Source: Parelaphostrongylus tenuis (Eukaryota > Nematoda > Chromadorea > Rhabditida > Metastrongylidae). Taken from it: a stretch of 64,000 nucleotides of DNA. Shown one piece after another: positions 34,401 through 46,060 of this stretch (position 1 is the first letter of the stretch; each line of letters begins with the position of its first letter). The stretch spans positions 62,001 to 126,000 of the forward strand of contig JAHQIW010007224.1 of assembly GCA_019055375.1 (NCBI GenBank), read 5' to 3'. A program made the position numbers and the translations under genes. Below the pieces are notes generated by a model that was not told where the DNA came from, did no database searches, and saw only the letters and a list, made by a program, of their open reading frames with translations.

Positions 34401-37400
34401 TGACAAGTGAAGAGAAATTGTCCTTCATATTTCGTACTTATGTAGCAACCACAGTAAAGGGACAAATAATCACACTCTTCAACTTTGTTTACTGCCTAAT
34501 TTTTATTGAACGGCAGAGCAAGATGTGATATATTAGGTGTACAAATATGACTCCGCCGTTTTTTTTTGCTGTAATAATAGCAAAAATAAAGACACGCAAA
34601 TTATATACAAAATATTTCATATGATGGTTCTTCTAGGACTTTGAAGACGACGATTTTTGTACCCAAAAAACGCCATTCCCGGAAACTTTGCAGATTTATT
34701 AACCAAAACTGATTGGAACTGTTTGAGTTTAGTATCGTTATATTGCGAATTTTGTTGCGAACGTTATGGAATACATTTTGCCTATACTTGTTCTAAGATG
34801 GGAGCTGTCATGAGAACAAATTCGCTTGCGACCCATGTACGAGTGGTTGGGAGGGGAAAATGCCAGCTAGGCGGCGCACATGATTAATGGAACTTGGAAA
34901 GAGCTTTTAACAAGAGTAAGTACCGGGAACTTGTACACCAAAACTATCATAAGAGAATGTGCAATTGAACGATAGTACATGCAATGTTACTGCAAAAATC
35001 ATATTAAAGAACCAAAACGGCACGAACTTTGCAGTCTTGTTACATGGTGAAGGTTGACTTCATGTTGCAGAACCGATCGAAAATATCATTAAAGAGCTGA
35101 GGTGAGATTTTAGGTTCCACCTTACCCGCCTTACTCTCCCGAAAGTGTTACGTCAGAGTATCACTTGAATCTACCAAAGTCAAATCACAAATTAGCCAAG
35201 TTAATTAAATGAAGTTTTTCGGGTAAATAGTCGTCATTTTCATGGTCATTTGAAAACCATCATATGAAGTATTTTAAACATAAAAACTACACATAAATAG
35301 CGTTTCCAACGCACTTTCAGAAAGAAAAATTTGCGCATCTTTGTTCTCACTATTATTAGAGAAAAGACGGATGAGTCATTTTTGTACCCCTAATATAACA
35401 ACAACAGTGCCGAGATGCCAATAGATCATGGAATATGGAATGATTTCGAACTTGCGATAACCATTTTCAGGTGCTCCTAAGTTTTTCACAGTGCCATCGA
35501 GTCCTTCGACTTGCCCTTCCCTAAGTCCTGCTACGACCTAATCGCTGAATGTCAGCAATTACACGTCAGCGGGATTGATTTAGGGAACACATTCCAGATC
35601 GTGTATCAACGCATATATATGTATATATATATATATATATATATAAGCATAAATATATGCATACATATGTAGATATAGATGTAAGTGTAGACTTAGATAA
35701 AACATTAGCTCTCAGGATATTCCATAGCGTATCCTGCCGATAGTATAAAATTCGGTAGGAAATAGACTTGAGAATTGTATATTTCAATTGAGGTGTCAGT
35801 GAAGCCAGGGATTTGCCGACTTGTGTTCCCTATATGATATCATTTACGGGTGACTGCTGGTACCTCATCGACTAATACTGCTGACGAAACGCAGACCGAT
35901 AGCTTCGATGGTAAAGCGGAAAGTGAGTGACCCTCACAAAGGGTAAAAGCTGGTTCAGAGTCACATCAGTTTCCAAATTTTGCTCGAATCTCTCAGCACT
36001 CTTGTGGTTACATTTTGAATAACTAGTCGTTAATTGTGTTCAGAGTCCTGATTTCTTTCCACGCACGTTAGTAGAAATTGCTTAAATGTGTGGAAATTTG
36101 ATAAAGGTGCCGGAAAAATCAAGATACGAAAAGAAATTTGAAATCGTCTCATTAAAATTCCGACTAAGATTCCCAAAACAATGAATTCAATAGAATCTTT
36201 CGTTTATGTGCTTTATGAATTTTAAATCTACTGAATTTCTGTTTTGGAGGCGCCGTGGCCGAGTGGTTGTGATGCTCGTCGCGGCGCGCCTGGAGTGGAG
36301 CTCCCACCCCCCCCCCCCCCCCCCAACCCTCTCCGGCAGTCAATAACAACGCCTAATGGAACGTCATAGCCACGTTATCCTCGAGACTGCAAGGAGACTC
36401 GCTCAACCAGTATTCTACGCCGTTCAAGATGAAGACGAAAAAATAATTAAGTGTTAAAAGTACTGGGATCCGCAGAATGAAAAAGAAAAATTTTATTTCC
36501 TTACATAAGTTTTGATACGGATCGTCGTTAGTTAGCGTATCCTCAACTGTATTTAATGGCTGGCGAACTTTTAGAGCCTGTTTTTCTTTGAGAGGTATTT
36601 CAGATACGAAGGTAGTTGTCTCAAATTAGTAAGTTTAGATGGTTTAAATACTCTTCATGTGATTACTCCACTCACTAACCACAATCCATCCCATTCGTAG
36701 GAAGACGATGATACCGAAGATGTTCACCATGACCGTTGTGAAAACGCCGTCCCAAGTGCCGAACAATACGGGCTTATTTAGCAAGAAGTTCCTGAATGAA
36801 TTTCCATTTACAATTAGTGGTGCTCTAAGATTAGTGAAATGGAAGAACTGAGAACGGTCCGGACTGTTTACATATTTGTTCTGGGACCACTCTCAACCAA
36901 TGAACTCATAGATTATTGACGTGGAGTTTCCATGGCTGACTTCCTATTCAAGTTCGCTAAGGACTATATCGTTTGTCATGGCCCGTTACAACATTGATAT
37001 TTTCGTTTAAGCAAGATTAATCGATGAGATGATAATCTTTCCCATTTTTCATTGTAATTCAGTAATTATAATTCTAAGACCTAATCATCGCAACTTAGTC
37101 ATCTCCAACATTTAAGCTTTCTTGAATCTTTCAGGATTGGATGGATGTGAAATAAGTCATTAAATTTGCTCCTCCTCATGGAGTATTTCGTATAATGAGC
37201 AGTGATTGTTTGAGGGACATGAAAAGCGACGCATTATTTTCTCAGTGTCCTCATGAAAAGTTCTACTTCGTTGCTGTACTTTTGATATTCCGTGGATTTT
37301 TGTCGTTAACAGATCTCGTCCATCGATTTTCACAATCGTTACCCAGCCAGTTGACCTAACTTCTCACACTTCGACGTATGCAATAGCATTCATGGTTCTG

Positions 37401-38400
37401 AATAGCGGTCGGAACTTCCAAACCATAACATGGGCTACTTCTAGCATAAAGCTCCCAGCAAAATAATTTTTCACCTAGTTTTCCGAGGTACAGACGCAAG
37501 TCAAGGTGAAAAAAAATTGTGGAGATCCTAGAAACAAAACGGAGTCGGATGTGCTTTATCCTGTGCACTACACTCTTTCAACCTTGTGCAATCCGTTTTG
37601 AAGCTAAGACGCTTATCATATTGACTTGCCTACACAAATTTGCACATATGTGTAGCTGGAGCATCCGGAGATATTCACACTAATAGACGTGAGTGAGGCA
37701 GTGAATATGAATATAATAACGAGACGAATGAATAGAAGCCTAGAATCTTCAATAATATGGTAGGTTTTTAATCAAGATGTCATCTTCGAAAAATTATTAT
37801 TGGTAATTCGATTGGTGAAGAGTGCAGCTGTATCGATTAGATAGAAAAAATTAATGAATATAAGGATACTTCAGCCTTTTTATGGCCCTGCGTATCGGAT
37901 TTTGCCTGTATGTGACTGAAGTCAATCATACTTCGCCTTTCAAAAGCTGTTCTTCCTGGTTTATAAATTCTTTTTTCTCAACTTTCATTTCTAGGAACGG
38001 AACAATAGAACGAATGCTTAAGAAAAACCACTGAACCCTACGAATTTTCGGATCGCACGGATAGTATGGGCTGAATTCAGTGCATATAGATATCCATTTC
38101 CTTAGATTCATCCATTGACAAACTCCTTCAAGATAATCGTGGAAAGATTAATTACTAGGAAGGTGCGCTTCAAATAAGGCGACAATTTATCACTGTAAAA
38201 CGAAGATTTCGATGCAGGTCTTCCGTTTTTTTTTTTTTTTGGAATCTTATATTCTTGTTATAGTTCTATCCGACACAGTCCAGATAGGCTAGTACAGTTT
38301 GAGATGGTGGTTCGACATACCTTTGCCACCATGGCATGTCCTCCTCCCTCGTTTCGTGGGCGTAGAGCGAGTCGGGCTCCGGATCTCCGCTCGAACTCAT
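24806..38400 (-). CDS. SLC12A8: SLC12A8-like transporter (cation-chloride cotransporter family)
   Basis: Fifteen exons, 5' to 3' on the minus strand: 38400-38321, 36791-36680, 34050-33943, 33492-33409, 31232-31115, 30606-30493, 29419-29255, 29144-29069, 28273-28186, 27651-27505, 26844-26667, 25945-25782, 25245-25128, 25070-24973, 24916-24806. All phases agree; predicted 586 aa. Key blocks: [20 protein letters not shown] in TM1, [69 protein letters not shown]...[10 protein letters not shown], and a C-terminal YYYIGR segment, ending ...[15 protein letters not shown]. These match the SLC12A8 (CCC9) branch, membrane proteins whose human member has been tied to polyamine or nicotinamide-mononucleotide transport; substrate here is unknown. 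The acceptor of exon 12 is uncertain by a few bases (AG repeats in CAGAGAAG). Human SLC12A8 is about 714 aa; the difference falls mostly in the long intracellular loop. Introns contain SINEs, MITEs and mariner relics. Confidence 0.93.
25395..25437. repeat. (TA)n microsatellite
   Basis: About 43 bases of alternating T and A in an intron of the SLC12A8-like gene. Confidence 0.95.
26190..26430. repeat. Dispersed repeat R1, copy 2
   Basis: Shares CTAGTAGCTACCAA, TATTTTGTAGTCCG and GAGGCGGTAAACAATTTG-like blocks with 12240-12480. In an SLC12A8-like intron. Confidence 0.6.
30783..31073 (-). mobile_element. SINE-A copy
   Basis: Tail side AAAGGATAAAGCTCTCGG, head side CTGCCCCACGCACGCTC. Sense to the SLC12A8-like gene, ending about 40 bases from the donor of the 31232-31115 exon. 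Confidence 0.85.
31538..31791 (-). mobile_element. SINE-A copy with internal deletion
   Basis: Tail AAGGATTTAAGGATAAAGC and head CTGCGCCACATGCGCTC retained; about 40 bases around the GAACCGAGTCAGTGCTG block are missing after ACAATGGCTCGC. Confidence 0.85.
32645..32703 (-). mobile_element. SINE-A tail-side fragment
   Basis: ATCCCTGAGGAATCC...GCGCCATGCATTTG matches the block next to the tail of full copies. Too short for more. Confidence 0.5.
32760..33035. mobile_element. Foldback/MITE with degraded hairpin core
   Basis: CACTCTACTCAGCCAAACAC near 32826-32850 mirrors GTGTTTCGCTGAGCAGTGCG near 32950. Outer parts contain GACGTTTCGGCA and AGACGTTAGCC, remnants of the core described for family F1. 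Confidence 0.6.
34538..35398. mobile_element. Tc1/mariner-type element with inner mariner relic
   Basis: Ends TATTAGGTGTACAAATATGA and TCATTTTTGTACCCCTAATA are inverted repeats beside TA dinucleotides. Inside, 34700-35040 carries mariner 5' sequence and a mariner-type end (AAACGGCACGAACTTTGC). No intact transposase. In an intron of the SLC12A8-like gene. Confidence 0.75.
35612..35645. repeat. (TA)n microsatellite
   Basis: Alternating TA tract with one interrupting G, followed by imperfect ATATG-rich sequence to about 35690. Confidence 0.9.
36246..36492 (+). mobile_element. SINE-B copy with poly-C insertion
   Basis: Head GCCGTGGCCGAGTGGTTGTG and body CTCAACCAGTATTCTACGCC match 12958 and 57455 copies. 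A run of 18 C at 36307-36324 interrupts it. Antisense in intron 1 of the SLC12A8-like gene. Confidence 0.8.
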
Positions 38401-38976
38401 CCTCAAAACAAACATTTCCATTCGAGACCGTCATTAAAACGAATATCCGTGCCTCGTATCATTTCAGGTACTCGAGTAATAGTAACAGTAACAAAAGTTC
38501 TTTGCTAGATATTTTTCAAATTATCAATAGAAGTGTAGTAAAACTGCACAATGCGGTATGTGCTTTTGCGTAAGTCTTATGAAAATCTGAAAGAGTAGAT
38601 TTATAACTTTTTAATGGAAATTAGATTTCAGAAAAATCGCACATCACAGGAAACGTTTTACTACTGAAACTGAGCACTTGGCGGATTGGATTTCCTAGCT
38701 GCGATTAGAGCATGTAGAGTCTTCCGGATGAATGAATAAGATATGAGAAGGCGAATTAGCACAATGGTGGCAATGCCTCGCATTCAATAATCGACTACTG
38801 TAGGAAGAGGGCTTGCCTGAGATCATTTTCTTGGAATCTTGGTTTCATCACAAAGCTCTAAAATCCAGATTTAGCTCAGTATTTATAAGAAAGGACTTTT
38901 GCTAACATTGAATATGGGGCATAGCAGCAGAACATCAACGATTCATTCTATATCATCGAGTCATGCTGGCCGCAAT

Positions 38977-39195
38977 TTATTTTCCAAGCACTTGTGGTTG
39001 GCCCGAAATAGAAGCCACCGCAAGAATGCAAGCAGAGAAAGCGCCATATAAATTTTCTAAACCTATAATTTCGTCCTGATGGATTGAGTTGGAAGGTGTC
39101 CCATTAGAAAAAAAAATTCGGAGATCGAAATTCTTTCCATTAATACAGTTCACAATAAGCTGAGATATCGCTGCTTGGAAATGTGTCGCAATCAC
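38977..39195 (-). other. Coding-like open stretch, unassigned
   Basis: An open minus-strand frame of about 70 codons ending LYGAFSACILAVASISGQPQ VLGK then a stop has balanced codon use and an unremarkable protein composition. A possible acceptor (GTTAGTAAG) precedes it. I do not recognise the protein. It could be the last exon of an unannotated minus-strand gene or chance. Confidence 0.25.
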
Positions 39196-39457
39196 TTACT
39201 AACTTGAGACGAGTTTCAAAAAAATGTGTAACATTCATATCTAAGTTCAGACACCCTATCAATTGGATTTCTTCAACGCCGAAAGTCATTAATTCCGCTC
39301 CTTTCATAATTACTAGTTTAACGTAAAACGTTTTGAGTAGAACGATGAGGGAAGTAATGATAAATTTGTTTCTAACATTACTGATGGTCGCATCATGCTT
39401 ATCAAACGCTTAACGCTTTCATTTACTGTTGAAGCGATGATGAAGAACAACATGGAG

Positions 39458-39843
39458 CTAAAGCGACAATGAGAGATGAAGTGGTGTGCGACACTTGGAG
39501 TCATGGAGAATCGTGTGTGTCAAGTTGCAGACGTCGACACAGTCGGTAATTAAGCACTGGCCTCCTCGCTGAGCAGAATCGATATGGTCGCTAACCGGAG
39601 CTGCCATAGCTGCATTGAAGCCGTCTGAGTTGCAAGCTTGGACTCGACCACAGAGATCATCGCCTCGAGGAAGAATGAACACCAGAAAGTCCAAATGCGA
39701 GCGAGAAGTAATGTGAATCCCTCATGTTCCTTTATTAGTGCAATATACCTGCCAACCAAGCTTTGTCTGCGCTTTATTTTGATGAAAAAAGATAAAGTAA
39801 AATCCTTTCGGTGTTGGTCATTTCCTGGGGACGCGTCATGCAT
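39458..39843 (-). other. GC-richer coding-like segment, unassigned
   Basis: Two overlapping minus-strand frames are both open. One is Cys-rich (DDLCGRVQACNSDGF..., then GGQCLITDCVDVCNLTHTIL) and stops at 39458; the other is hydrophobic (ARIWTFWCSFFLEAMISVVE) and stops at 39550. Composition stands out from its AT-rich surroundings. Only one frame can be the real one, and neither is recognised. Confidence 0.25.
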
Positions 39844-40065
39844 TCGATTTTAATGAATATTATAGTGCTGCTTAGGTGCTCATCTAGCCTACAATGGGCC
39901 ACAAACCCACCAATAGATTGTTATGTTTATCATTTTAGGCAAATGTGATGCAAATTTGGTGACCTTTTAGAGAAGGTAGTTTCGTGAACACATACCTCGG
40001 AGCCGAGCAGACATCCTGTGTGTGTTGCAGTGCATCTCTAACCACTGCGGTCACGAGTATACATG
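39785..40065 (-). mobile_element. SINE-A copy, strongly diverged
   Basis: AAGTAAAATCCTTTCGGTGT, CGCGTCATGCATTCGA and CATCTCTAACCACTGCGG keep the order tail, body, head of SINE-A. Confidence 0.55.
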
Positions 40066-40600
40066 GTAAAACAACGGCTTCTAACATGGTAAAACAATGG
40101 CTTCAACGAATAGAACTTTAAAGTGCGAGGTCTTTCTTTGAATATTACAAGATAAAGAGACCATTTATTTGTACTATTTTTCTTGCATGCGTTCAAGTTA
40201 GTATTTTTGTTTGAACCTTATCAGCCATTGAATCCACTAAATCCTCAGCTATACGAGGAGTTTCGCAGTAAATCATGCCCCTGAATTTCAGGTTTATAAT
40301 GGAAAAATTTCAAATGGATTTGCGACTAAGATGCTCGCCTTTACTTGCTCATTGCGCCAAAAGTTCCCTGCTACAATTGAGATCGTTAGCGGAGGTAGGA
40401 TTTTACGTTGGTTACTCCCGAGTAGTTGGCGCGTTTCAATGTAAAGAAGAAGGGGTCGAAAACGGTTTGAAACAAGCCAGTAATTTTCATACCTTTCGTT
40501 TCGAGTGTTTTCTTAAGATCACGCTCAAATTTCAATGTGCCAAATAATCGTTTTTCGAGCCACGCATGTGGTTTGCTATTTAAGGGCTGACTTATAGAGC

Positions 40601-40640
40601 TCAATACGCCTGTTTCAACCTTGAAGGTCTTATCAGTAGG
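40601..40640 (-). ncRNA. Hammerhead-like core, E5 left arm (decayed)
   Basis: Minus strand CTGATAA (G8 lost), hairpin ACCTTCAAGGT, GAA, then ACAGGCGTA in place of the palindrome; helix I no longer pairs. Confidence 0.4.
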
Positions 40641-40742
40641 GCGGTGTCCTTTTTCACTGGACTTAGAGTGTAAAATGCTCGTCTTCTTTTTTATAGGGGA
40701 CTGAGCGCCCCGAGAGGATTGGCTGAAGACGAAAAGGTTACC

Positions 40743-40781
40743 GCCCGACTGATGGTCATGGTTGAAACACGTGTATTGGGC
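40743..40781 (+). ncRNA. Hammerhead-like core, E5 right arm
   Basis: GCCCGA, CTGATGG (A9 lost), shortened helix II, GAA, ACACGTGT, A, TTGGGC. Helix I still pairs 6 of 6 including one G-U. Helix II region has lost bases, so cleavage is unlikely. Confidence 0.5.
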
Positions 40782-41135
40782 TCTATAAGTCAGCCCTTAT
40801 ATAGCAGACCACATGCGTGGCTCAAAAAATTATTTGGCCAATAATTTTCGTTGGCCGCATGTGTACTATATGGATTTGCACTTGACTTTGTTGTGTCGAA
40901 TCAAATTTGAAATGCATTGGCGTGTCTCCACATAAGACGATTGGTATTCATATCCATTTCGCGAAGATTTTGTAACGATCTAACTAAAATGCATTTGGGA
41001 GAAATTTCAGATGTAGGCTCATTCCTCAAAGTCAATACAAAATTAGGCCAGAGGTAGAAGTAAACAAATATATGACCTAGGAATTGGAAACATATCGAAC
41101 GCAATGTATTCGAGATCTAGATCAGCAGAAAAATA

Positions 41136-41405
41136 AACGCATAAGGCGCTTGGCGCTGATTATTCACTGAGGGAGGCGCCAAGGATTTTACTTTAGTAAG
41201 CAAAGTTAGAGGTAAAGCAGTACATATCTGGCCATTACAATGACCTGCTCACAGTAGGTCAGTGATAGAATTATAGCGATTAAGTCATGGTAGTTTGTAC
41301 ACCTTAGAGAGATAAAGAGAATAATCAGCTCAAAGAGTGGGGCTTGATCTAGAGGCTATGTGCATGTTGTGGGGCAACCCATATCCAACGCGCTACACGC
41401 GAGAT
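41136..41405 (-). mobile_element. SINE-A copy, strongly diverged
   Basis: GCATAAGGCGCTTGGCGCTG, TCACTGAGGGAGGCGCCAAG and CTGGCCATTACAATGACCTG keep the order of SINE-A blocks. Confidence 0.55.
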
Positions 41406-42949
41406 TCGAGTAATGGTGAATAAATCATTATATGGCTATAGTGTCAACAATTTTTTACGACTGATTATGAATGAAGCTCAGCCTGTCATTATTTTGGACC
41501 GCTGTTCTACTTTCACTGGAAATGAACTCAATTCTTAGATTTTTTCAAAAAGTGAACTTTGCTGAAAAAGGTAATGTAGAAAATAGGTCTGGGATATGAA
41601 ATGAGGTAATAGGGTAAAGATGAATAATGAAGTTCATCAGGTGTCGATTGAACCGATTAACGCGACTCTAGGTATTAGTCTTTGAGAGATCGGTGAGCTT
41701 TTGTGCATCATCTGTAATTTAATAGTGAGCCTCAATATCACTTTGAGGAATCATTTGTGTAAATCAAATTTATCATGTATGTTATCGAAAATAACAAAAC
41801 GAGAAGAGATTGAAAGTTTCGCATAGAGGCGACAAAGTTATTACTCTTGGAACACTAGCTACAATACGAACACTGGCATATTTGGACAACTAACAACCCA
41901 AAATGGACATTTTTTGGTTCACTAAGCAGACCAAAGTCGGCTTTGACAATTTTTGACGTCAACGATCTGACGTGAATTTGAAACGAAGACAAGATGGATT
42001 GAGGCTACGAACTTTGAGAATTACACAGAGAGCTTTCTGACTTACCATCAGAGACTTTATCGCGGAGGTTGCTACCAAACTAACTACTGGAGAGCTTCAT
42101 AAGGTCTGATGGTTCAAAATGGGCCAGAATTGTCTATTTGAGAATTGTCATAACACTCAGAATCACCTCAGATGAAATCGTGAGCTCCTGTTTGTTTAGA
42201 TAAATTATTCATTTTCTACAAAGGCACCGAAATTCAGGCTTATCTATAAATATCACCGGAAAAATCTTTCTCAAAAATTATGCAGGTTGCTGAGTCAAAG
42301 TTAAATAAGTGTCAGCTTATGTTCAAACATGTGAAAAAGTATAAATATCTTGATGAGAAAAGGGAACAGTTTTGAGGAAGTTGGAAGAGTCTCTTAGGAA
42401 TTAGCCACTATAAGGCATGTACAAGTCTTCCGACGTCCAGATGAAAAATTATCACATCCTGATTCTCCACGCGTGCTACTCCAAATCTCACTCGACAATC
42501 ACATTTCCTCACTCGAAATTGAGTCAAGTAGGAGGGCTGTATCATATTAGTGGTAGCTGTTTCAAACTCAAAGATACTATCTTGCCGATTGAAGAACTTG
42601 CAGCACTTAATCTGGGCAAGATTTTTTTCAGGCATCAGTAAAATGGCAGCCACTGCATATCACCATACATTATTTTCAGAGTAAAAGGCCCCAAATTGAT
42701 TGAGAACAAGCATGAATTTTGCAGAAAAAAAAAGTCTGACCTACTTGACATCAGTGTGTACCACACCGTCTACCTATTGCTTGTCGTCTACGAGCTCTTC
42801 ACTCGAGCTATTCTAATAACATTGTTATAAGTAGGAGTTTTTATAAGTCTAACGTTTCAGAGCTCCAATCGTTAGCTAAAAAAAATTTATTTTTACCAAA
42901 TTCGTTCTAGCTACTCAGTAAACAAGTGAATATATGGTTGATTATTTGT

Positions 42950-43115
42950 GTTCGGTGAAAATCTCACCGGACATAAAGTGTAAAATATGCGTCGTCGCCT
43001 ACTCTTAGTATTCTATACTATTAGAGGACTTTGCGCCCCGAGAGGATTGCAAAAGACGAGAAGGGTACCGACCACACATGCGTGGCTCGAAAAATGATTA
43101 TCTGGCATATGATCA
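42950..43115. mobile_element. Hammerhead foldback family, fragment E6
   Basis: AGTGTAAAATATGCGTCGTC, GCCCCGAGAGGATTG, AAAAGACGAGAAGGGTACCG and CATGCGTGGCTCGAAAAATG match the right half of E3/E5, but the segment holding the ribozyme core is deleted. Confidence 0.65.
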
Positions 43116-44399
43116 ATTAGTTATGTCAAAGCCAAAGGAAAGTCCATTTCCATAGTCTTGTTGGAATTTGATTTGATCAGATGATATTAATGCGATAAAA
43201 CTTGTTACGAGATGCGCCTAATAACATAGATGCACCTTTACAAGAGTGAAACTCACTGAAGTATCGCCAGAACAAAAGAGACAATCTTACAGAATTTTCA
43301 TCAGTGTGAAAAAGATTTTTCTTCTTGGCTGAGGAAGTTGCGGCAAGTCTCGTAAAGTCCTGTGCACTCGGGGTTCCATCTAGATAAATAATAAAATATT
43401 AAGTTTCATTAGCTCTGATGTAACTCTGTAGCTGCAGCATTGTCATTACTCAAGGATATTGACATTGGCGTACAAAGTGTACAGTAACCATTCGCTCAGT
43501 TATGCTACCTCGGAAAAACAGTTCACCGTTGGCAACAAAATGCGTGCTTTCACTGTAAACCAACATGAATTGTTTAATAGAGTTCACTAAGAGCACCCAT
43601 TCTTTCCAGATTTTTCCTCTCAAATTTTATTTAGCTTTATCCTTTGCAAGATCTGCTGCAAGGACTTGTCTGAGAATTTGTTTATGCTTGTCTTTCAACT
43701 CATTTCTCCAATCCACTCATCAGTCTTCACCACTCAGGTTTTGCTTCGCAATTATTTGGAAGAGGCTTGTAATCTTATAACATGTCGACACCTGCAAACC
43801 ATAAAAACATTCACTTAAAAGTGGTTAAGCTCATTGCAGAAACTTAAAGCCCTTTAGTCGGTATCCTAAGGTCATCAGCAACTAAGGCATTTAATCTTTC
43901 TTTTCTTACTTAAATCTCTGTGATAAGCACTCATATCTTGCATGAACGATTCGTTGAAGTCCTATACAGTTAAAATATTTGCATTCGTTTCGTAAAGCTC
44001 TTGTCTATAATTTTTACTGAATTGCGATTTTCGTACCAGTGCAACATGAAATTCTGTTTGTTGGAAATTTGTAGCAGTCAATATTCAAAGTCATTCTTCT
44101 CGAACATTAGTACCAATGGTTTGCTTGTTTTTTGAGCAATTCCAGAACCGAGAGCATGGTTTCCTTGCATGGAACTTAGGCATTGATTGAGCTGGTGGGT
44201 CCGGCTGCTGTTATTCTGGCCTAGTTTCTAGGTATCGCGTTGGTATACGAGTATCCTGTCTCTGGCTAAAGCCACTAAAGCATTCTTCAGCATACCAAAG
44301 CCTTTTGGCAATAGCCGACTTGAAATAGAAGAACTGAATAATACTGTGGTGCAGAAAAAATATTATGACTGCCCATTAAATTTAGCTTGTAATACTAGG

Positions 44400-44940
44400 T
44401 CGTCTCTTAAGTTTTGGGGCTTAGGAAATAAACAGCGAATTTTTTATTTAGAAGTGCTTGAAACTGAACAATTTTAGCAACGTTCAATTGCGCGCGTTCC
44501 TGCGAACATTATGGACGTATAACTTGCCTATAATTGCTTGAAGATAGAGCTGTCTTGGGATGAATTTTGCTGTCTACTCATTCACGGATAGAGCGCAGGG
44601 GAAATGCTAGTGAAGCGGCGCGGAAGAATAATGCAGCTTGGTGCGATGATACAGTTGCAGAAAGGATGGTTAAAAGTGGTTAGCGAAAATCAAAGCTGGA
44701 GAGAACAGTTTCGGAGATCACTCGCGCTTGGGCCGTCCACAGAAAACCGCCATTGATCTTGCAAGCCACTTCACTGATATGATATTTTCCTAAGGCGCCT
44801 TTCGTCTTTGTGTAGCAGCGACTGGTTGCCACGACAGCTCTATCTCAAAGTAATCATAGGCAAGGTGCATATCAAAATGTTCACAAGAAAATGCGCAATT
44901 GAATGATACTAAAATCATGCAGTTTTAATCACTTCTGGTT
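44400..44940. mobile_element. Foldback mariner relic
   Basis: The left arm (plus) encodes the mariner 5' end, with the AGTGAAGCGGCGCGGAAG...GCAGCTTGG block of the 7378 element and LGPSTE-like GRPS region. The right arm repeats GATAGAGCTGTC, TTGCCTATGATTACTTT and TTGCGCATTTTCTTGTG inverted. No catalytic domain. Confidence 0.7.
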
Positions 44941-45967
44941 AATAAATTTGATGTTTATTGCTGTAATGCCAAAGCTTATGGAACGATCTATTAATTCGAA
45001 GACCAACTTCCATTCCACCTTGGCATTGAAGTCAACAAATCCAAGGGTCAAAACTTGTCTCATTTAGCTGACATGGTGTTCGTAGTTGCTGCTGGATTAG
45101 CACAGATAGCAGTACAAATTGTAAGTTGATATTTCGGTGACACTGTCATCTTCAGAGCAAACGTAAGTAAGGCCCTAAGCCTTGTTTCATAATGACATGT
45201 TTGTTCTTACGGCTAAATATTAGGTTTTTGGTGTGTAACAAGACGCTTCAAGCGTTTTGCGCGTTGCTCTTGACTACTGCGCCAGGATTTTGGTAGCTAC
45301 TTCAAAACCATTACCGCTATTACTTTTAACCCTATGCATATCTAGAAGAGTCTCAGTTTTTTTTATTTACTCAAGCTTAGAAAGTTACTTTTGGAGAAAA
45401 AATTAACATTACCCGACGTTCCTTTTTGAGTAAGCTTATGTGCCCGATCTATCACTCTAATTACGAGTGGAACCTACAGATGTCATAATGAAGCTGCAAA
45501 AGTGGCCGTCAGACACCTATAGGTGCCGTTCTCTCTCTAATAGCTTTTTTTTCGGTGCCTAAAATATTTTCCTGGACTGGCAACTAAGTGATCGACGGCC
45601 TTTTCCAAGGCAAATGTTGTGGTGTACGTTGCTTTTCAAAGAATGGTTATTCATAGTTTGTCACGATTAATTACGAAGAATTCTTTTTTGAACGAATTGA
45701 TTTCGTAGTGCGCAGCATAGAGGCTGTGAACCATGGTAACGCAAAAACGTCTCTACTCGATCACAGTGGGATTGAACACCTGAGGAAAAGCTTTTCAGTA
45801 GGATATGATGATAGAACATTTGAAAGTCTTCATTAGAATGGGGCTGTGTCTGCAGAGTATGAATTTATAGAAGTTCATCAACAAATTTCGTCTTTATGAG
45901 TAACTATGAAAACTTCAACTCATCTGTTAAAATTTGTTTTCAACACCATCCATTGTGCAGCAGTTTA

Positions 45968-46060
45968 ATATATATCATCTATATGTTTATCTTTATGTAT
46001 AACTTTATCTGTATCTGAGTCTATATCTATATCCATATCTATATCTATCTACATATATGC
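45968..46060. repeat. Imperfect TATCTA microsatellite
   Basis: Stretches of TATCTATATC units with interruptions. Confidence 0.85.

Larger units (their letters stand above)
40485..40845. mobile_element. Hammerhead-bearing foldback element E5
   Basis: Compact member. Left arm ATTTCAATGTGCCAAATAAT, CGAGCCACGCATGTGG, TAAGGGCTGACTTATAGAGC; right arm mirrors these to about 40840. Both arms have a core. Confidence 0.85.

Noticed and set aside
38755..38830. tRNA-like GGCGAATTAGCACAATGG
   Set aside because: T arm and acceptor stem do not form.
42408..42653. Overlapping open frames on both strands (about 80 codons each)
   Set aside because: No family recognised, and both strands open together suggests chance or repeat origin.
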